Made by a program: the position numbers and the translations under genes
Part shown: positions 25,547 through 34,466 of the stretch, piece by piece
Numbering within the stretch: position 1 is the first letter of the stretch
Layout of the letters: the number at the start of each line of letters is the position of its first letter
Assembly (NCBI GenBank): GCA_012719235.1
Contig: JAAYAR010000068.1
Span: 1 to 64,000 of the forward strand
Origin: Clostridiales bacterium
Lineage (GTDB): Bacteria; Bacillota; Clostridia; Oscillospirales; Oscillospiraceae
DNA length: 64,000 bases
Direction: 5' to 3'
Notes under the pieces: generated by a model
Seen by the model: the letters and a program-made list of their open reading frames with translations, nothing else
The model's database searches: none
What the model was told of the DNA's origin: nothing

Positions 25547-26389
25547 ATGAATCTGTTCACTCCTGCGGAGATCGTATCAAACTACATAGGCACCGGTGAG
25601 TCGAAAGTAAACAACAAAGTATCAAAGATGTTTGTTCTTGCGATTCTGTCCGGATTGTTTATCGGATTCGGTGCCGCAGCATCCTCTACGGCCGCACACA
25701 ATATCGCTAACGTGGGTCTTGCCAGACTCATATCCGGCGCCGTTTTCCCCGTCGGGCTCATTATGGTAGTGTTGCTGGGCGCCGAGCTTTTTACCGGCAA
25801 TATGCTCATTTCGATATCGGTTTGCTGCAGACGCATCAAACTGATCAGGATGATCCGCTGCCTGGCGATCGTCTATGTCGGAAATTTCGTAGGTTCGGTC
25901 GTGCTCGCTCTTATCGTAGCCTATTCCGGACAGCTTAACTACTCGGCAAACGGCCTGGCTGTCTACGCCATGTCTATAGCTAACACAAAATGCTCGCTTT
26001 CTTTTGTTTCGGCCTTGCTTTCCGGCATCGCATGCAATATACTTGTCTGCGGAGCTGTCTTGATGTGTATAGCCTCAAAAGATGTCGTAGGCAAAGTGTT
26101 CGCAGCGTTTTTCCCGATCATGGCGTTTATCACCTCGGGGTTTGAGCACAGTGTAGCCAATATGTACTATATAACGCTGGGGCTCTTTGCAAAGACTATC
26201 CCGCAATATGCCGACGCTGCCGCCGCCGCCGGAAAAGACCTGTCTGCTCTGACGTTCGGCAATATGCTTTTGAAGAACCTTCTGCCTGTGACGATCGGCA
26301 ATATTATCGGCGGGCTGATCATCGCGCTGCTGCTCTGGTACGGGTTTTCAAAAAAAGCAGAAAAGGCCGCAGCTAATTGTAAAAGCTGA
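25547..26389 (+). CDS. Formate/nitrite transporter family channel
   Basis: FocA/FdhC/NirC-family membrane channel with six predicted helices; family members pass formate or nitrite. Conserved features are the N-terminal LFTPAEIVSNYIGTGESKVNNK, GAELFTGNMLI in the second helix region, and EHSVANMYYITLGLF near residue 200. Its place directly after fhs-fchA-folD favours formate as substrate, either uptake for fixation or release of excess. ATG 25547 follows GGAGGAGATCTT. It is the last gene of the C1 operon before the folate riboswitch. Confidence 0.9.
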   Translation: MNLFTPAEIVSNYIGTGESKVNNKVSKMFVLAILSGLFIGFGAAASSTAAHNIANVGLARLISGAVFPVGLIMVVLLGAELFTGNMLISISVCCRRIKLIRMIRCLAIVYVGNFVGSVVLALIVAYSGQLNYSANGLAVYAMSIANTKCSLSFVSALLSGIACNILVCGAVLMCIASKDVVGKVFAAFFPIMAFITSGFEHSVANMYYITLGLFAKTIPQYADAAAAAGKDLSALTFGNMLLKNLLPVTIGNIIGGLIIALLLWYGFSKKAEKAAANCKS

Positions 26390-26409
26390 TAGATCGTATC
26401 CTTAAAAAA

Positions 26410-26505
26410 ATCTGAGTAGAAACTGCGCATTAAGTGCTGACGGATGGGAAGTCGCCGTCAGACGAAAAGCTCCGGCTTGTGATGCAGTTTCGCTTCCGCT
26501 GAGAT
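26410..26505 (+). promoter_or_regulatory. Tetrahydrofolate (THF) riboswitch
   Basis: The sequence matches the THF riboswitch consensus closely. The 5' core reads GAGTAGA...TGCGCATTAAGTG. P2 is AAACTGC pairing with GCAGTTT, P3 is CTGACGG pairing with CCGTCAG around the conserved GATGGGAAGT loop, then ACGAAAA, and the 3' core is CGCTTCCGCT. A short P1 can form between ATCT and AGAT. It lies 21 nt after the formate channel gene and 115 nt before folC, so folC and the folate transporter folT are the expected targets; high reduced folate should lower expression in most members of the class. Confidence 0.92.
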
Positions 26506-26519
26506 ATTGGAGCAGGTTC

Positions 26520-26555
26520 GACGCCTCCTTCCGTGTTTATGCGGAGGGGGGCGTC
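26520..26555 (+). terminator. Hairpin in the THF riboswitch expression platform
   Basis: GACGCC near 26520 pairs with GGCGTC ending at 26555, and inner CC/CCG segments pair with CGG/GG around a TGTTTAT loop. The stem is strong but is not followed by a clear T-run, so it may act as a terminator with an atypical tail or as a switching stem. It lies between the aptamer and folC. Confidence 0.6.
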
Positions 26556-26619
26556 TGTCCATATTTGAGTGGGAATCTTCAATTCGGCATTCAGCCGTTT
26601 CTTGTTAGGTGATAGACAT

Positions 26620-27900
26620 ATGACATTCGAGGAAGCCGTTTCTTATCTTGACGGCACACAAAAGTTCGGGTGGAAGCCCGGTCTTGAAACGATCACGCTC
26701 CTTATGCGTGAACTGGGCGACCCGCAGAACCGGCTTCAGTACGTCCACGTTGCCGGAACGAACGGAAAAGGCTCGACCTCCGCCTTCATCAGCTCGATAC
26801 TGCGCCGCGCCGGGTATAAGACCGGACTATATATATCTCCGCATATACAGCGCTTTAATGAACGAATCAGCTGCTGCGGGGAGGAGATAACTAATGATGA
26901 GGTCGCACAGTATACGGACACCGTAAAAAGAGCTGCCGAGGCGATCGTTAAAAAAGGCGCGCAGCACCCGACGGAATTCGAACTCATCACAGCGATCGGC
27001 TTCTTGTTTTTTGCAAACAAGGGATGCGACATCGTGGTGCTGGAAGTCGGTCTCGGAGGCAGGCTCGACGCGACCAACGTTATTAAGGCTCCCCTGGCCG
27101 CGGTAATAACGAACATCGGACTGGATCATACCGATTATCTGGGAGACACTCTGGAGAAGATCGCCTTTGAGAAGGCGGGCATTATCAAACGGGGCTGCGA
27201 CGTAATTCTCTATCACCAGAATGAAGCGGTCGAGCGTATTATCGCGGCTGTCTGCGAAGAGAGGCAGGCGTCATTCACTGTCGCGGACGCGTCGGGGGCG
27301 GTGGTAGTTTCGGCCGGAGCCAGCGGGACAATATTCGATTACGGTAACCTCAAAGGGTTGAAGCTTTCTCTCGCCGGCCTTTTCCAGATACAAAACGCAG
27401 TTACCGCTCTTACAGCGGCGGAAAAGCTTCGGGAACGCGGCTTCGTAATTCCGGAGAGCGCCTGCCGCGAAGGATTGGCCGGAGCAGTCAATATCGGAAG
27501 ATTTGAGCTGATGCGAAGCGAACCTGCCGTGATCATCGACGGCGCTCATAACCCCCAGGGTGTGGCCGCACTAGCGGGAACTCTAAGAGAGATATTCCCT
27601 TCAAAGAAATTTCGGTTTATTATCGGTATGCTCTCTGATAAGGATTACCGCACGTCGCTCCTGGAGGTCGCGCCGCTGGCCAAACATTTTGCTGCGATCG
27701 CACCGCCGGGCAGCAGAGCGCTGTCATCTGAAAAACTTGCCGGGGAGATCAGGGCTCTGACCGGGATCGAAGTCGTGTCATACGGATCGCCGGCAGATGC
27801 TGTCGCCGGGGAGATCTCGGTCGCGGACCCGGACGACGTCATATGTGTTTTCGGATCGCTGTATCAGATCGGTGAAATAAGAGAGTTTTTCGGTAAATAA
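26620..27900 (+). CDS. folC: Folylpolyglutamate synthase/dihydrofolate synthase
   Basis: Mur-ligase-type enzyme that adds glutamates to folates (and may form dihydrofolate from dihydropteroate), retaining them in the cell. The ATP-binding VAGTNGKGSTSAFISSIL near residue 45 and YISPHIQRFNERI are diagnostic, as are EVGLGGRLDATNVI near residue 145 and IDGAHNPQG near residue 308. Length is 426 aa. ATG 26620 is preferred: AGGTGAT lies 6 nt upstream and the protein then begins MTFEEAVSYL; a GTG at 26569 in frame would lengthen it without family similarity. It is preceded by a THF riboswitch. Confidence 0.94.
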   Translation: MTFEEAVSYLDGTQKFGWKPGLETITLLMRELGDPQNRLQYVHVAGTNGKGSTSAFISSILRRAGYKTGLYISPHIQRFNERISCCGEEITNDEVAQYTDTVKRAAEAIVKKGAQHPTEFELITAIGFLFFANKGCDIVVLEVGLGGRLDATNVIKAPLAAVITNIGLDHTDYLGDTLEKIAFEKAGIIKRGCDVILYHQNEAVERIIAAVCEERQASFTVADASGAVVVSAGASGTIFDYGNLKGLKLSLAGLFQIQNAVTALTAAEKLRERGFVIPESACREGLAGAVNIGRFELMRSEPAVIIDGAHNPQGVAALAGTLREIFPSKKFRFIIGMLSDKDYRTSLLEVAPLAKHFAAIAPPGSRALSSEKLAGEIRALTGIEVVSYGSPADAVAGEISVADPDDVICVFGSLYQIGEIREFFGK

Positions 27901-27915
27901 AGAAGTGGGTGAATT

Positions 27916-28470
27916 ATGAAGACAGAACGCACAAAAATGATAATAAGCATCGCGATCATGGTGGCGTGCCAGGTCGTGCTGGAACGGGTCCTTGCTATCA
28001 ACACAATGGTCGTGAAGATCGGATTCGGTTTTGTCCCCCTGGTCATCGTCGCTATACTGTACGGCCCCTGGTGGGCGGCTGTCGCCGGAGCGCTTGCCGA
28101 TATTATCGGCACGTTTGCCGTACCCATCGGCCCGTATTTCCCCGGTTTTACCGTCACCGCGTTCCTGGCGGGCATGATCTACGGACTGTATTTAAAAAAC
28201 CTTGATAAGATCGATATGAAAAAGGCAATAATACGAAGCATCCTGGCGGCTGTCACAGTCTCTGTCGTAATTTCTCTCGTTCTCAATACTGCGATGATCG
28301 CCATAGTATTCAATTACGGTGTTATGGTGCTCCTCCCGTCCCGCGCGATCCAGGCCGGCGAAATGATAGTGGTGCAGTCCATTCTGATCCCGCTGTTTTG
28401 CCGCAATATATGCCGTATGTTAAGAACAAAAGGCGGCAAAAAAAGAAATGTTTTTCACAGCCATACGTAA
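27916..28470 (+). CDS. folT: Folate ECF transporter substrate-binding component
   Basis: S component of an energy-coupling-factor vitamin importer, about five or six membrane helices, partnering with EcfA/A'/T encoded elsewhere. The sequence KIGFGFVPLVIVAILYGPWW then ALADIIG closely fits the FolT family, and the protein has the expected 184 aa. Location right after folC and downstream of a THF riboswitch strongly supports folate as the substrate. Its last 23 nt overlap the next gene in another frame. Confidence 0.92.
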   Translation: MKTERTKMIISIAIMVACQVVLERVLAINTMVVKIGFGFVPLVIVAILYGPWWAAVAGALADIIGTFAVPIGPYFPGFTVTAFLAGMIYGLYLKNLDKIDMKKAIIRSILAAVTVSVVISLVLNTAMIAIVFNYGVMVLLPSRAIQAGEMIVVQSILIPLFCRNICRMLRTKGGKKRNVFHSHT

Positions 28471-29716
28471 AAAACATCTTGTGCCGGTTCTCCTTGCAGC
28501 GGTTTTTGTTTCGGCATTTTCGGGTTGCTCGGCCTCTGAAAATGACGGAAGCGTTCGGCCTCCTCCTTCGCAGGTCTCGAGCGCTCAACCGACGCCGGAG
28601 ATCCCGCCGGAGACATCTGTTTCTCCGAGCCCTCCCGCAGAGTCCTCTCCCGTCGAATCCGAGCCTGCGGCAACGCCCGAGGCAACAATGCCGCCCGAAC
28701 TCACTCTTGAGGAGAAGATCCTGTCTGAAATGACGCTTGAAGATAAAGTCGGCCAGATGATCCTTGCGGACTGTCCCTCTTATGATGCGGAAGAAATCGT
28801 GCGGGAATACGCTCCGGGCGGTTATTTGATGTTCGCAACGTTTTTTCGCGATCTGTCGCCCGATGAGGCTAAAAAAAAGATAGCCGACATTCAGTCGGCG
28901 TCCGCGATCCCCATGTTCATAGCAGTGGATGAGGAGGGGGGCACGGTCAATCGCGTCAGCTTGTTTCCTCAGTATCGCGCAGCCGCGTTCCAGTCACCCA
29001 GAACCCTTTTTTCTACGGGCGGCTTTGAGCTCATCGAGAGCGACGCCGTGGAAAAATCGCGCCTTCTCCTGTCCCTGGGGATCAATCTGAATCTGTCCCC
29101 CGTATGCGACATCTCCGGCGAAGCAAACGATTTCATTTATAAAAGGGCCATGAGCGGCGATCCCGACGAGGTCGCGTCGTTTGCGGAACTTGTCGTGACA
29201 GTGATGCGCGAACAGGGCATCGGCAGCGCGCTCAAGCATTTTCCCGGGTACGGCAACAACGGCGACACTCATACTCAGACGGTACATGACAAAAGAGAAT
29301 ACGGCACTTTTCTGGAAAGAGATTTTCTGCCGTTCATTGCGGGTATAAACGCCGGTGCGAACTGCGTCTTGGTCAGCCATAATATCGTTGAATGTATGGA
29401 TCCCGAATACCCTGCCTCGCTTTCGACAAAAGTCAATCGGATCCTTCGCGACTACATCGGCTTTGACGGTGTGGTGATGACAGATTCTCTTTCTATGGAT
29501 GCCGTTGCGCCGTATTCTGAGGATACCCATGTCGCTGTTCTTGCTATCGAAGCAGGGAACGACCTCATCTGCTGCTCGGATATCACAGATGTGATCCCGG
29601 CAGTACTTGACGCGGTAATGAGCGGACGCATCCCGGAGGACCGGATAGACGCCTCTGTTTTGCGCATTCTGAGAATGAAGATGGAACTGGGACTCATTGA
29701 CAATATCGAGTCCTAA
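28448..29716 (+). CDS. nagZ: Lipoprotein GH3 beta-N-acetylhexosaminidase
   Basis: Family 3 glycoside hydrolase that removes terminal N-acetylglucosamine, typically in peptidoglycan turnover. The N-terminus is a lipoprotein signal with lipobox FSGC near residue 26, then a Pro/Ser/Glu-rich linker to about residue 85. The catalytic domain shows FIAVDEEGGTVNR, ALKHFPGYGNNGDTHTQTV with the D-x-H acid/base dyad near residue 270, and VVMTDSLSMDAV with the nucleophile aspartate. In Gram-positive bacteria NagZ is often secreted or membrane-attached, as here. ATG 28448 lies inside folT, 23 nt before its stop. Confidence 0.9.
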   Translation: MFFTAIRKKHLVPVLLAAVFVSAFSGCSASENDGSVRPPPSQVSSAQPTPEIPPETSVSPSPPAESSPVESEPAATPEATMPPELTLEEKILSEMTLEDKVGQMILADCPSYDAEEIVREYAPGGYLMFATFFRDLSPDEAKKKIADIQSASAIPMFIAVDEEGGTVNRVSLFPQYRAAAFQSPRTLFSTGGFELIESDAVEKSRLLLSLGINLNLSPVCDISGEANDFIYKRAMSGDPDEVASFAELVVTVMREQGIGSALKHFPGYGNNGDTHTQTVHDKREYGTFLERDFLPFIAGINAGANCVLVSHNIVECMDPEYPASLSTKVNRILRDYIGFDGVVMTDSLSMDAVAPYSEDTHVAVLAIEAGNDLICCSDITDVIPAVLDAVMSGRIPEDRIDASVLRILRMKMELGLIDNIES

Positions 29717-29730
29717 ATACCGGTATATAA

Positions 29731-29766
29731 ACGTGCCCGACATGATTTGAGACATGTCGGGCACGT
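29731..29766. terminator. Bidirectional terminator between nagZ and dapB
   Basis: ACGTGCCCGACATG pairs perfectly with CATGTCGGGCACGT across an 8-nt loop. GTTT follows on the plus strand. It separates the convergent nagZ and dapB transcripts, so it probably serves both. Confidence 0.85.
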
Positions 29767-29784
29767 GTTTATCTCCGTGATCCG

Positions 29785-30546
29785 CTATATGGAACTGAGC
29801 AGATGCTTCATGGAATAGAGCCCGCACTCTTTGCGTGAGGCGATGAACTTTACTGCTTTGATCGCTCCCGCCGCGAATATTTCCCGGGAAGCCGCGTGGT
29901 GATGAAGCTCCAGCACCTCATCGGCACCTGCAAATATGACCTCGTGGTCACCAATAATACTTCCGCCGCGGACCGATGAAATACCGATCTCCGAGCGCTT
30001 GCGCGCCTGAGCGGCGCTGTGTCTGTCATATACGTACTCACCTATATCGCTTCGCGAATCCGACGCCGCTTTTGCGAGCATCAGAGCGGTTCCGCTCGGC
30101 GCGTCTGTTTTCTTGTTGTGGTGCCGCTCAACGATCTCAATATCAAAGCCCGACCCAAGAACGGCCGCCGCCCTGCGCACCAGCTCCACAAGAAGATTTA
30201 CCCCCAGCGACAGGTTTCCGGTCTGGAAAACCGGGATCTTTTCTGAGGCCCGCTCGACCTGATACTGCTGCCCGGCGTTATAACCCGTTGTAGCAAGAAC
30301 CAGCGGGATCCCGCGTCGGACGGCGTACGGCAAAAGAGAATCGAGAGCAGCGGGGGATGAAAAATCAATGATAGCGTCAGCTGCGCCCTGATACTCCATC
30401 GGATCTGCGTAAACAGGGAAGTAAGAATACTTTACAGCGTTTATGTCAAACCCTGCCGCTATCTCGAGGTCCGGGTCGTCCTGCGTCATTGCCGTGACCG
30501 CGCGGCCCATCCGGCCATTGCATCCGGAGATCACTATCTTCAGCAT
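29785..30546 (-). CDS. dapB: 4-hydroxy-tetrahydrodipicolinate reductase
   Basis: NAD(P)H-dependent reduction of 4-hydroxy-tetrahydrodipicolinate in lysine and diaminopimelate synthesis. The N-terminal nucleotide fold is KIVISGCNGRMGRAVTAM, the catalytic segment is EIVERHHNKKTDAPSGTALM near residue 138, and GDHEVIFAG lies near residue 200. Length (253 aa) is standard. It begins with ATG behind AGGGAGG, 11 nt after dapA, as the last gene of asd-dapA-dapB. Confidence 0.96.
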   Translation of the reverse strand: MLKIVISGCNGRMGRAVTAMTQDDPDLEIAAGFDINAVKYSYFPVYADPMEYQGAADAIIDFSSPAALDSLLPYAVRRGIPLVLATTGYNAGQQYQVERASEKIPVFQTGNLSLGVNLLVELVRRAAAVLGSGFDIEIVERHHNKKTDAPSGTALMLAKAASDSRSDIGEYVYDRHSAAQARKRSEIGISSVRGGSIIGDHEVIFAGADEVLELHHHAASREIFAAGAIKAVKFIASRKECGLYSMKHLLSSI

Positions 30547-30557
30547 GGGAGCCCTCC

Positions 30558-31445
30558 CTATTTCAAAAGGCCGTATTCCCGCAGGACCGCAGTGAGCGTC
30601 TCAAGATTCTTTTCGCTCATTTCGCAGAGCGGCATCCGGAGTTCCCCAACGTCGAAGCCCATAAGGTTCATTGCCGTTTTGATAGGGATAGGGTTGACCT
30701 CGATAAACAGCGCTTTGATCAATTTCATCAAACCGATCTGCATTTTCGCGGCAGCGGGGAAATCGTTGTTCAGAGCCAGGGCGCACATCTTTGCGGACTC
30801 GGCAGGCAGGATATTCGCTACAACGGAGATGACCCCTTTTCCGCCCAGAGACATTATTGCCACGGTATCTTCGTCGTTTCCCGACCAGAAATTGAACTCG
30901 TCTCCGCACAACGAAAGTGTCTCGGCGACAAGGCCGATATTTCCCGACGCCTCTTTCGTCCCGTTGATCAAAGGATGTTTTGAAAGCTCCGCATACGTCT
31001 CGGCCGTTATGGCGAGACCTGTACGAGAAGGCACGTTATAAAGGATAATAGGAATATCCACCCGGTCTGCTACGTGCAGGTAGTGCTTTATCAGGCCGCG
31101 CTGTGTCGTTTTGTTATAATAAGGCGTAACCATTAAAAGCCCGTCCGCACCCATAGACTGAGCGGTCCTGCACATGTGCACTGCATGAACAGTGTCGTTG
31201 CTGCCGGTGCCTGCGATGATTTTGATGCGTCCCGCCGCTTTGGAAACACAGAAACCGACGGCCTCAAGGTGTTCTTCTGTCGTTTGCGTGGGCGATTCGC
31301 CCGTCGTAGCGCAGACTACGATGGCGTCAGAGCCGTTTTTGATGTGGTACTCGATCAACTCGCCAAACTTTTCATAATCGATCTTGTAGTTACGGAACGG
31401 TGTGACCAGCGCCACCGCTGAGCCGGTAAAAACAGGTTCTTTCAA
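30558..31445 (-). CDS. dapA: 4-hydroxy-tetrahydrodipicolinate synthase
   Basis: Class I aldolase condensing pyruvate with aspartate semialdehyde. The family motifs CATTGESPTQTTEEH near residue 45 and LYNVPSRTG near residue 134 are present, and NGTKEASGN near residue 160 carries the Schiff-base lysine. I take TTG 31445 as the start because AGAGGGA precedes it and the protein then begins LKEPVFTGSAVALVTPF, giving 295 aa; the open frame extends about 100 nt further into asd without family similarity. Only 1 nt separates it from the asd stop. Confidence 0.95.
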   Translation of the reverse strand: MKEPVFTGSAVALVTPFRNYKIDYEKFGELIEYHIKNGSDAIVVCATTGESPTQTTEEHLEAVGFCVSKAAGRIKIIAGTGSNDTVHAVHMCRTAQSMGADGLLMVTPYYNKTTQRGLIKHYLHVADRVDIPIILYNVPSRTGLAITAETYAELSKHPLINGTKEASGNIGLVAETLSLCGDEFNFWSGNDEDTVAIMSLGGKGVISVVANILPAESAKMCALALNNDFPAAAKMQIGLMKLIKALFIEVNPIPIKTAMNLMGFDVGELRMPLCEMSEKNLETLTAVLREYGLLK

Positions 31446-31446
31446 T

Positions 31447-32538
31447 TCAATCCCTCTTAACGATAAAATTCTCGGCACAAAGAAGCTCAGCCAGTTCGAC
31501 TCCGCCGCCGGCCGCACCCCGCAGCGTGTTGTGCGACAGGCAGACAAATTTGTAATCGTACTGGGAGTCCTCGCGCAAACGCCCGATCGAAATTGTCATC
31601 CCTTTTCCGAGATCCCTGTCAAGCCTGGTTTGAGGCCTGTCGGGTTCTGTAAAATACTTCAGAAACATGGCGGGAGCGGAAGGCAGCCCGAGCTTTCGGG
31701 GAACGCCGACAAAGCTGTTCCAGCGATCGATGATCTCTTCCTTTGAAGGTTTGTTCCTGAAAGTGACAAAAGCCGCGGCCATATGTCCGTCAGACACGGG
31801 GACCCTGATGCATTGGGAGGTGATCGAAATATTCGCGGCGTTTACGATCCTGTCTCCTTCGACCTTGCCCCATAGCTTCAGCGGTTCGATCTCTGATTTT
31901 TCCTCTTCGCCGCCGATGTACGGTATTACGTTATCGACCATTTCGGGCCAGGTTGCGAACGTTTTTCCCGCTCCGGAGATCGCCTGATATGTACATACAA
32001 GGAGCTTCTGAGGTCCGAAATCCATCAAAGGATGGATAGCCGGAACGTAACTCTGAAGTGAACAGTTTGATTTGACGGCGATGAATCCCCTTGCCGTACC
32101 CAGACGTTTTCGCTGGGCCGGGATGATCTGCGCGTGCTCGGGATTCAGTTCGGGAACGATCATGGGTACGTCGGCCGTCATGCGGTGCGCGCTGTTGTTG
32201 GATATCACGGGGCACTCCAGTTTCGCATACCGCTCCTCCAGAGCCCTGATCTCCTCTTTTTTCATATCGACCGCCGAAAAAACAAAATCAACGCTCTCCG
32301 CGATCTTCCCGGCGTCCTCCTGCGCGTCCATAACAGTGAGATCCTTCACCTTGTCAGGTATCGCCGAAGGCATGACCCAGCGGTTTCCGACCGCCTCTCC
32401 GTAGGTCTTTCCCGCGGAACGCGAACTCGCGGCAACGACAGCAAGTTCAAACCACGGGTGGTCCGCAATAATGCTTACAAATCGCTGACCGACCATCCCC
32501 GTAGCCCCGATAACTCCCGCGCGATATTTTTCTGACAC
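31447..32538 (-). CDS. asd: Aspartate-semialdehyde dehydrogenase, archaeal/fungal type
   Basis: Reduces aspartyl phosphate to aspartate semialdehyde for lysine, DAP and threonine pathways. The Rossmann start is AGVIGATGMVGQRFVSII, the catalytic cysteine is in AVKSNCSLQSYVPAIHP, and the active-site histidine is probably in VPVSDGHMAAAFV. Length (363 aa) and the motif wording fit the archaeal/fungal family better than the classical bacterial one. GTG 32538 is preceded by AGAGGGTG. First gene of the asd-dapA-dapB operon. Confidence 0.93.
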   Translation of the reverse strand: MSEKYRAGVIGATGMVGQRFVSIIADHPWFELAVVAASSRSAGKTYGEAVGNRWVMPSAIPDKVKDLTVMDAQEDAGKIAESVDFVFSAVDMKKEEIRALEERYAKLECPVISNNSAHRMTADVPMIVPELNPEHAQIIPAQRKRLGTARGFIAVKSNCSLQSYVPAIHPLMDFGPQKLLVCTYQAISGAGKTFATWPEMVDNVIPYIGGEEEKSEIEPLKLWGKVEGDRIVNAANISITSQCIRVPVSDGHMAAAFVTFRNKPSKEEIIDRWNSFVGVPRKLGLPSAPAMFLKYFTEPDRPQTRLDRDLGKGMTISIGRLREDSQYDYKFVCLSHNTLRGAAGGGVELAELLCAENFIVKRD

Positions 32539-32600
32539 TTAAAACACCCTCTTGTAGTCGATTCGCACGCCCGCGGCAGGCGCACAATTTGTAATTTGAC

Positions 32601-32628
32601 TTGCTATATTGTTGGTTTCTGGTATAAT
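32601..32628 (+). promoter_or_regulatory. Sigma-A-like promoter with extended -10 for the SpoIID-like operon
   Basis: TTGCTA (32601-32606), a 16-nt spacer and TGGTATAAT (TATAAT at 32623-32628) form a vegetative promoter with an extended -10. It points to the SpoIID-like gene starting at 32751, leaving a leader of about 115 nt. The 32539-32750 gap also must hold the divergent asd promoter, which I could not define. Confidence 0.6.
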
Positions 32629-32750
32629 ATCGATGCATTATGTAATCTTAGGGTTCAAACTCAGACGAAAATTGTTTATTTCGGTATCTTAACATATCTC
32701 CCTTTTGTAGTCAACAAGTATGCGCAGGCTTATAAAACGAAAGGAAACAT

Positions 32751-34466
32751 ATGAAAAAACATATCTTGCACAGGCTCCTTTGCTACATTATATCGGCCGT
32801 TGTTATCATTATATGCATCCCGCCGCAAACGTCGCACGCGGTATCCAACCCTCTGCTGCGCGTCGGCCTGTATTACGGAACAAGCGCTTTGCCTACCGCC
32901 AACCTCGCCAACGAAAAGGGCAGCGGATTTTCGTACGGTTTTTTTGACTCGGCCGATAACTTTATCGAGGTCGGCAACACATGGCGGGAAAAGATCACGA
33001 TCGCCAAGGACAAGACACTTTTTCTCGCGGACGGGGTTTACTGTGACACCAAGCCTTCTACATACCAGTCCCAGATAGGGGCTTACCATATCCAGCTGCC
33101 TAACAGATATTCAAGCTTCAGCGAAGCTCTCTCGGTCGCCTCGTCATACGACGAGTCGGGCGGCGTACCTTTCGCTTTCCCGGCCTATGTCAACGGAAGT
33201 TATTGCGTGCGTCTTGACCACTTCTCAAGCGCGCAGAACGCGAGCGCGGCGCTGTCGTCCTATCCCGTCGGATCCTCGGTCGTGGGTGAGAGCACATCCT
33301 GCTACAGCGTCATTGCTACCGGCTCAGGGAAGATCGTGTTTGAGTTTGACGCGGGGCAGTCAACTTTTCTCGCCGTCAAACCGATAACGATGCCCGGCGA
33401 GAAAGCCTCGACCTGGTTTAAGGGGTACCAGTATCCGGGCGCTTTCGAGTACAAAAGGCTGTACGGCAATGACATAACCGTAATAAATGCCGTCTATGCA
33501 GACGACTACGTGGCGGGGGTGGTCCCCTATGAAATGAGCGCTTCCTGGCCGATCGAAGCTCTTAAAGCACAGGCGATCTGCGCGAGGACATACGCGATAT
33601 CCAACCTGCGCAAACACAGTGCTTCAGGCTTCGATATATGTAATTCAACGGACTGCCAGGTGTATTACGGAGTATATACCGGAGAGTACGCGAGCAGGGT
33701 AGAGGAGGCATGCTCTGCCACTGCCGGATTGTGCGTCTACTATAACGGTGAGATCGCGAGCACATTTTATTGCTCCAGCGACGGCGGCTCTACGGAATCG
33801 GCAAAAAACGTATGGGGCAAAGAGGTACCATATCTGCAGGCGGTTCCGGACCCGTATGAAGAACTGACCTATGCAAATAAAGGCATCTGGTCTGTTACAT
33901 ACACCTGCAGCGAACTGACCTGGCTGCTTCAGAACAAAGGCTACACCTGCTCCGATATCGTCGACTGCTATGTGAAAACGCGCACACCGGCCGGAAACGT
34001 GTATGAGGTCGTTATGGTCGATAAAAACGGCAGGGAATTCTCCTTTACGGGTGAGAAAGCGCGGTCGATTTTTTACAGCGCCACACTAGGCAAGTCTGCC
34101 AACAGTATCCGCTACGAGATAACAAGCGACGGTGCTGGGGCCCGGACTACCGAGATCTACATACAGGACAGCGCCGGTTCTCAAAAAGGCGAGAGCAAGT
34201 TCTACGTTATCGGCTCGGGAGGCGCGGTATCTGCATATGAAGGCGGCAGCGTAAACGTAATAACCTCTTCAGGAACACACTCAATAACCGGAGCGGGCGG
34301 CTCATCATCAGGGACCGGGACAAAAGCGACGTACTTCACGTTAAACGGCACCGGTTGGGGGCATAATGTGGGCATGAGCCAGCGGGGGGCAAAAGGTATG
34401 GCTGAGAGGGGTTTTTCATACTCTGAGATCATCGGGTATTACTTTACCGGAGTGTATATCGCTTGA
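32751..34466 (+). CDS. SpoIID/LytB-domain protein
   Basis: Exported protein of the SpoIID family; SpoIID is a lytic transglycosylase acting on denuded glycan strands during engulfment. A signal peptide occupies residues 1-31 (hydrophobic [14 protein letters not shown]). Residues about 35-230 are an unassigned N-terminal region. The SpoIID domain follows, with [20 protein letters not shown] near residue 257, containing the catalytic-type glutamate, then CARTYA, and the C-terminal [18 protein letters not shown]. At 571 aa it is longer than classical SpoIID (about 340 aa) and lies away from spoIIQ or murAA, so it may be a cell-wall relative rather than the engulfment enzyme. ATG 32751 has AAAGGAAAC. 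Confidence 0.86.
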   Translation: MKKHILHRLLCYIISAVVIIICIPPQTSHAVSNPLLRVGLYYGTSALPTANLANEKGSGFSYGFFDSADNFIEVGNTWREKITIAKDKTLFLADGVYCDTKPSTYQSQIGAYHIQLPNRYSSFSEALSVASSYDESGGVPFAFPAYVNGSYCVRLDHFSSAQNASAALSSYPVGSSVVGESTSCYSVIATGSGKIVFEFDAGQSTFLAVKPITMPGEKASTWFKGYQYPGAFEYKRLYGNDITVINAVYADDYVAGVVPYEMSASWPIEALKAQAICARTYAISNLRKHSASGFDICNSTDCQVYYGVYTGEYASRVEEACSATAGLCVYYNGEIASTFYCSSDGGSTESAKNVWGKEVPYLQAVPDPYEELTYANKGIWSVTYTCSELTWLLQNKGYTCSDIVDCYVKTRTPAGNVYEVVMVDKNGREFSFTGEKARSIFYSATLGKSANSIRYEITSDGAGARTTEIYIQDSAGSQKGESKFYVIGSGGAVSAYEGGSVNVITSSGTHSITGAGGSSSGTGTKATYFTLNGTGWGHNVGMSQRGAKGMAERGFSYSEIIGYYFTGVYIA

